Source of the DNA: an uncultured Oscillospiraceae bacterium
GTDB taxonomy: Bacteria; Bacillota; Clostridia; Oscillospirales; Oscillospiraceae
Direction: 5' to 3'
DNA length: 7,888 nt
NCBI GenBank assembly: GCA_905234005.1
Contig: CAJOFW010000051.1
Location: 1-7,888, forward strand
Shown here: positions 5,725 through 7,888 of the stretch, in pieces
Layout: every line of letters begins with the position of its first letter
Numbering within the stretch: position 1 is the stretch's first letter
The notes under the pieces: model-generated
Told to the model about the DNA's origin: nothing
The model's database searches: none
Seen by the model: the letters and a program-made list of their open reading frames with translations, nothing else
Translations under genes and position numbers: made by a program

Positions 5725-7878
5725 TTACGGGTTGACAGCGGCGGTCTGCACGTCGATGACGGACTCGCCGTCGGTGACGGACACGTCGTCCGTGTCGTTC
5801 TGCGCGTCAACGGACGCGAAATAGGCGTTCAGGTCGCGGGCGAGACGGGCGGTATAGTCCGTCCTCGCGGCGGTGGACAGGTGGTAGTCGTCGTCAAACA
5901 TGATCGCAGGCTCCGCGATGTTCTCCTGCAGGTCGCTGATGATCGCGATGTTGAGGTTTTCCTCCATATACGCCTCCCACGCCTCCATGGCCGCGTCGGT
6001 CTGGTAGTCGTAGAGGGAGTTGCGGTTGAGCGGCGGGAAAGCCATCGCGTAATCGACGCCGAGGCGGTCGAGCTTCCAGTATTGGACGTTCGCGTAGTAG
6101 ATCATGAAGTCGTACAGCCAGTCCTGATACCCCTCGCCGCCGTAGCCGTAGAAGTAAATGCGGCGGCCCGACCAGAAGCTGTCCGAGCCGTTGGCGCGGA
6201 CGGTGACGGTCAGGGTGCCCCGGTCGTCGTAGTAGCCGACCGTCCCGGCGAGGGAGGACACGTAGTCCTCATAGCTGCGCTCGGTCTGCGTCCTGCGCTG
6301 GGCGAGGTAGGTGTTGAAGCAGTCGAAGAGCTTTGAATACTTGCCCGCCCGCGTCCACGAGAACACGTTGTAGCAGCTCTCGAACGAGCGGAACGTCTCC
6401 CAGGTGCACTGCACGCCGCCGGTCTGCCAGTAGCTGTATTCGATGACCTGCAGCAGAAAATCGCCCTCGTCCATGAACCACATGGCCCAGTCGCTGACCA
6501 TATTGAAGAGGTTCGCCCCGTTCGAGGCACAGTTCAGTACGAGATAGTCCCGGTCGAGCAGGCTCTCAAGCTGCCGGGCGTCGACCGAGTACGCGGTCGA
6601 GGAGCCGCCGATCACGATCATGACCGGGCGCTCGGAGTCCATGTAATACCGCATCAGCTCGATCTTTTTCGCGTGGTTGTTGAACCAGTTCGTGTAGACA
6701 GGGTTCGTCGCCGCGCTGAAGAACACGCGGTACAGCGCCGTGTCGCCGTCGAACGACGCGTCGGACAGGTAATCGAGAGAGTCGAACAGCACGAGATAAT
6801 AGAGGTTTTCGCAGCCGCTGCACGAGTAGTCCTCGATGCGCTTCATACAGGAGGGGAACACGATGCTGTTGATCGTGTCGTTTCCGGAGAACGCCCCCGT
6901 CCCGACGCCGACGACGGGGCTGCCGTCGACCGTGTCGGGGATGCATACCATGCCGCCCGGGCCGGTGTAGTCGGTGACGTACCAGCCGCCGTAGGTGTTG
7001 TTGTAGACGAACGTGAAGTCCTCCTTCGGCGACTGCTCGCGCCAGACGCACCACAGCTCGATGACGTGATCGGTGTCCTCGAACGCCTTGCCGCCGAGGT
7101 TGTAGAACGAGCCGGAGCCGTCCGGCTCGGTGCTGTAGCCGACGAGGGTATAGCCCTCGCGGGCGAAATAGCCCATATCGCCGGGCGTGTTCGGGTAGAG
7201 GAAGTAGGCGAGGGAGAAATCGTCCCAGTAGATCTCGTTTTCCGTCGTCTCCCGGCCGGCCGCCTCGATGGCCTCGAGGGTGCTGTCGGAGGTTTGGAGC
7301 GCCGTGCCGCCGTTTGCGTGGTAGCGGACGAGGACGGAGCCGTGATCGCGGAAGTTCGCGTACAGCGTCACCGCGTCGGTAACCGTGAAGCGGTAGTCCA
7401 TCGCGTAGCTCACGATCTCGCCGCCGTCGGCAAGATACCCGCCGACCGTCCAGCAGAAGAAGGAGCGGCCCTCGGCCGGATCGGCGGAAGCCGTGACGGT
7501 CGAGCCGACGGGGAACGCGGTATCCGCCGGGGTGAGGGTAATCGTACCGTCGGCCTCGTCGCCGGCGAGGGTGACGGTGACCATGGCGGGCGGCTCCGTC
7601 CAGCCGCCGGCAATGAGCGCTCGGTCAAAAAACCAGTACCGCTCCGGAATCCTCTCCCGCCACGCGCTGAGAAGCGAGACGGCCTCCGCGTCGGATATGG
7701 TATCGGATACGGTGTCGGCAGCGGCGTCGGACACGGCATCGGACGCCGCGTCGGAAACGACGTCGATGTCGCCGTCCGCGTCCGCCTCCCCGGCAGCAAT
7801 GGCCGACGCGGCGAACGCAAGGCAGAAGAGCAGAATCAGCGCGGCAAGGCCGATCACAATGGCAGGGCGTTTGTGCAT
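5725..7878 (-). CDS. Large exported protein with SDA linker, InlB-type repeats, leucine-rich unit and SGNH/DltD-like domain
   Basis: 717 residues from ATG at 7878 (a TTG precedes it directly; only ten bases of upstream DNA are visible, so no ribosome site can be judged). Residues 6-29 form a hydrophobic signal or anchor ending in Ala-rich AxA-like sites, with no lipobox and no LPXTG. Then come an acidic SDA-rich linker (about 31-65), a divergent InlB repeat (about 98-177), a Listeria-Bacteroides repeat (about 182-280, 'YHANGGT', 'CVW'), a BspA-like leucine-rich unit (about 286-385) and an SGNH domain (about 418-690) with IGGSS (423-427, Ser426), 'EGD' (471-473) and 'DDDYH' (662-666). An acidic tail of 27 residues ends the protein. 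It is a full-length paralogue of gene B, first in the visible operon, and differs mainly by its linker, tail and mode of attachment. Likely role, by inference: surface-exposed acyl transfer or ester removal on a glycan, with the repeats holding it to the wall or polymer. Confidence 0.8.
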   Translation of the reverse strand: MHKRPAIVIGLAALILLFCLAFAASAIAAGEADADGDIDVVSDAASDAVSDAAADTVSDTISDAEAVSLLSAWRERIPERYWFFDRALIAGGWTEPPAMVTVTLAGDEADGTITLTPADTAFPVGSTVTASADPAEGRSFFCWTVGGYLADGGEIVSYAMDYRFTVTDAVTLYANFRDHGSVLVRYHANGGTALQTSDSTLEAIEAAGRETTENEIYWDDFSLAYFLYPNTPGDMGYFAREGYTLVGYSTEPDGSGSFYNLGGKAFEDTDHVIELWCVWREQSPKEDFTFVYNNTYGGWYVTDYTGPGGMVCIPDTVDGSPVVGVGTGAFSGNDTINSIVFPSCMKRIEDYSCSGCENLYYLVLFDSLDYLSDASFDGDTALYRVFFSAATNPVYTNWFNNHAKKIELMRYYMDSERPVMIVIGGSSTAYSVDARQLESLLDRDYLVLNCASNGANLFNMVSDWAMWFMDEGDFLLQVIEYSYWQTGGVQCTWETFRSFESCYNVFSWTRAGKYSKLFDCFNTYLAQRRTQTERSYEDYVSSLAGTVGYYDDRGTLTVTVRANGSDSFWSGRRIYFYGYGGEGYQDWLYDFMIYYANVQYWKLDRLGVDYAMAFPPLNRNSLYDYQTDAAMEAWEAYMEENLNIAIISDLQENIAEPAIMFDDDYHLSTAARTDYTARLARDLNAYFASVDAQNDTDDVSVTDGESVIDVQTAAVNP
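6354..6394. repeat. Copy in gene A of a 41-base block shared with gene B
   Basis: Partner of 4391-4431, one difference in 41 bases, same orientation. Confidence 0.8.
6424..6500. repeat. Copy in gene A of a 77-base block shared with gene B
   Basis: Partner of 4464-4540, six differences in 77 bases, same orientation. The distance from the neighbouring 41-base block is 3 bases shorter than in gene B, that is one codon. Confidence 0.8.
7684..7755 (-). repeat. Six-copy imperfect 12-base tandem repeat encoding SDA-x tetrapeptides
   Basis: In gene A residues 42-65 read as SDAA, SDAV, SDAA, ADTV, SDTI, SDAE, a 12-base unit repeated six times with drift at third codon positions. It follows an acidic 'ADADGDIDV' run just after the signal segment, so it forms a flexible acidic spacer between membrane and folded domains. 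Gene B has no counterpart. Such a unit could change copy number by slippage. Confidence 0.75.
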
Positions 7879-7888
7879 CAAGGTGCGG

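Overview
The window holds two unlike kinds of DNA. From about position 1040 to the right end it is very G+C-rich. It carries a tight, one-directional run of five genes on the minus strand, read from right to left. Strong GGAGG-type ribosome sites, a lipoprotein signal, Listeria-Bacteroides/InlB-type repeats and a BspA-like leucine-rich unit suggest a G+C-rich gut-type Clostridia (Oscillospiraceae-like) bacterium. That taxonomic call is inference only. From about 1 to 1030 the DNA is visibly less G+C-rich, uses other codons (more Arg CGT/CGA, Asp GAT, Lys AAA) and codes mainly on the plus strand.

Minus-strand operon in transcription order: (A) 7878-5725, a 717-residue exported protein with an SDA-rich linker, InlB-type repeats, a leucine-rich unit and a C-terminal SGNH/DltD-like domain. 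(B) 5681-3825, a 618-residue lipoprotein paralogue of A with the same domain order. (C) 3802-3572, a 76-residue membrane protein. (D) 3571-2054, a 505-residue AlgI/DltB-type membrane-bound O-acyltransferase (MBOAT) whose last six residues, FIYFQF, match the tyrosine acyl-shuttle hexapeptide. (E) 2038-1010, a membrane-anchored SGNH-family protein. Gene gaps are 43, 22, 0 and 15 bases, so co-transcription is likely. The promoter must lie upstream of A, outside the window.

Working model (inference): D takes an acyl group, probably acetyl, from a cytoplasmic donor and loads it on its C-terminal tyrosine outside the membrane. One or more of the SGNH proteins E, B and A then move it by their active serine to a surface polymer. 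E is the standard partner. A and B look like the same SGNH fold fused to wall or glycan-contacting repeats, which is the most unusual part of the locus. No gene here tells which polymer is modified.

Left part: a plus-strand gene fragment (about 117/162 to 1040) resembling proteins of the CDP-glycerol glycerophosphotransferase type runs head-on into gene E and is cut off mid-protein. The last few codons of E read into this foreign DNA. This is either a recent rearrangement or a chimeric assembly join. The first ~150 bases also have a protein-like minus-strand reading, so a second join may lie near 110-165. I see no tRNA, rRNA, CRISPR array, insertion sequence or clear intrinsic terminator.
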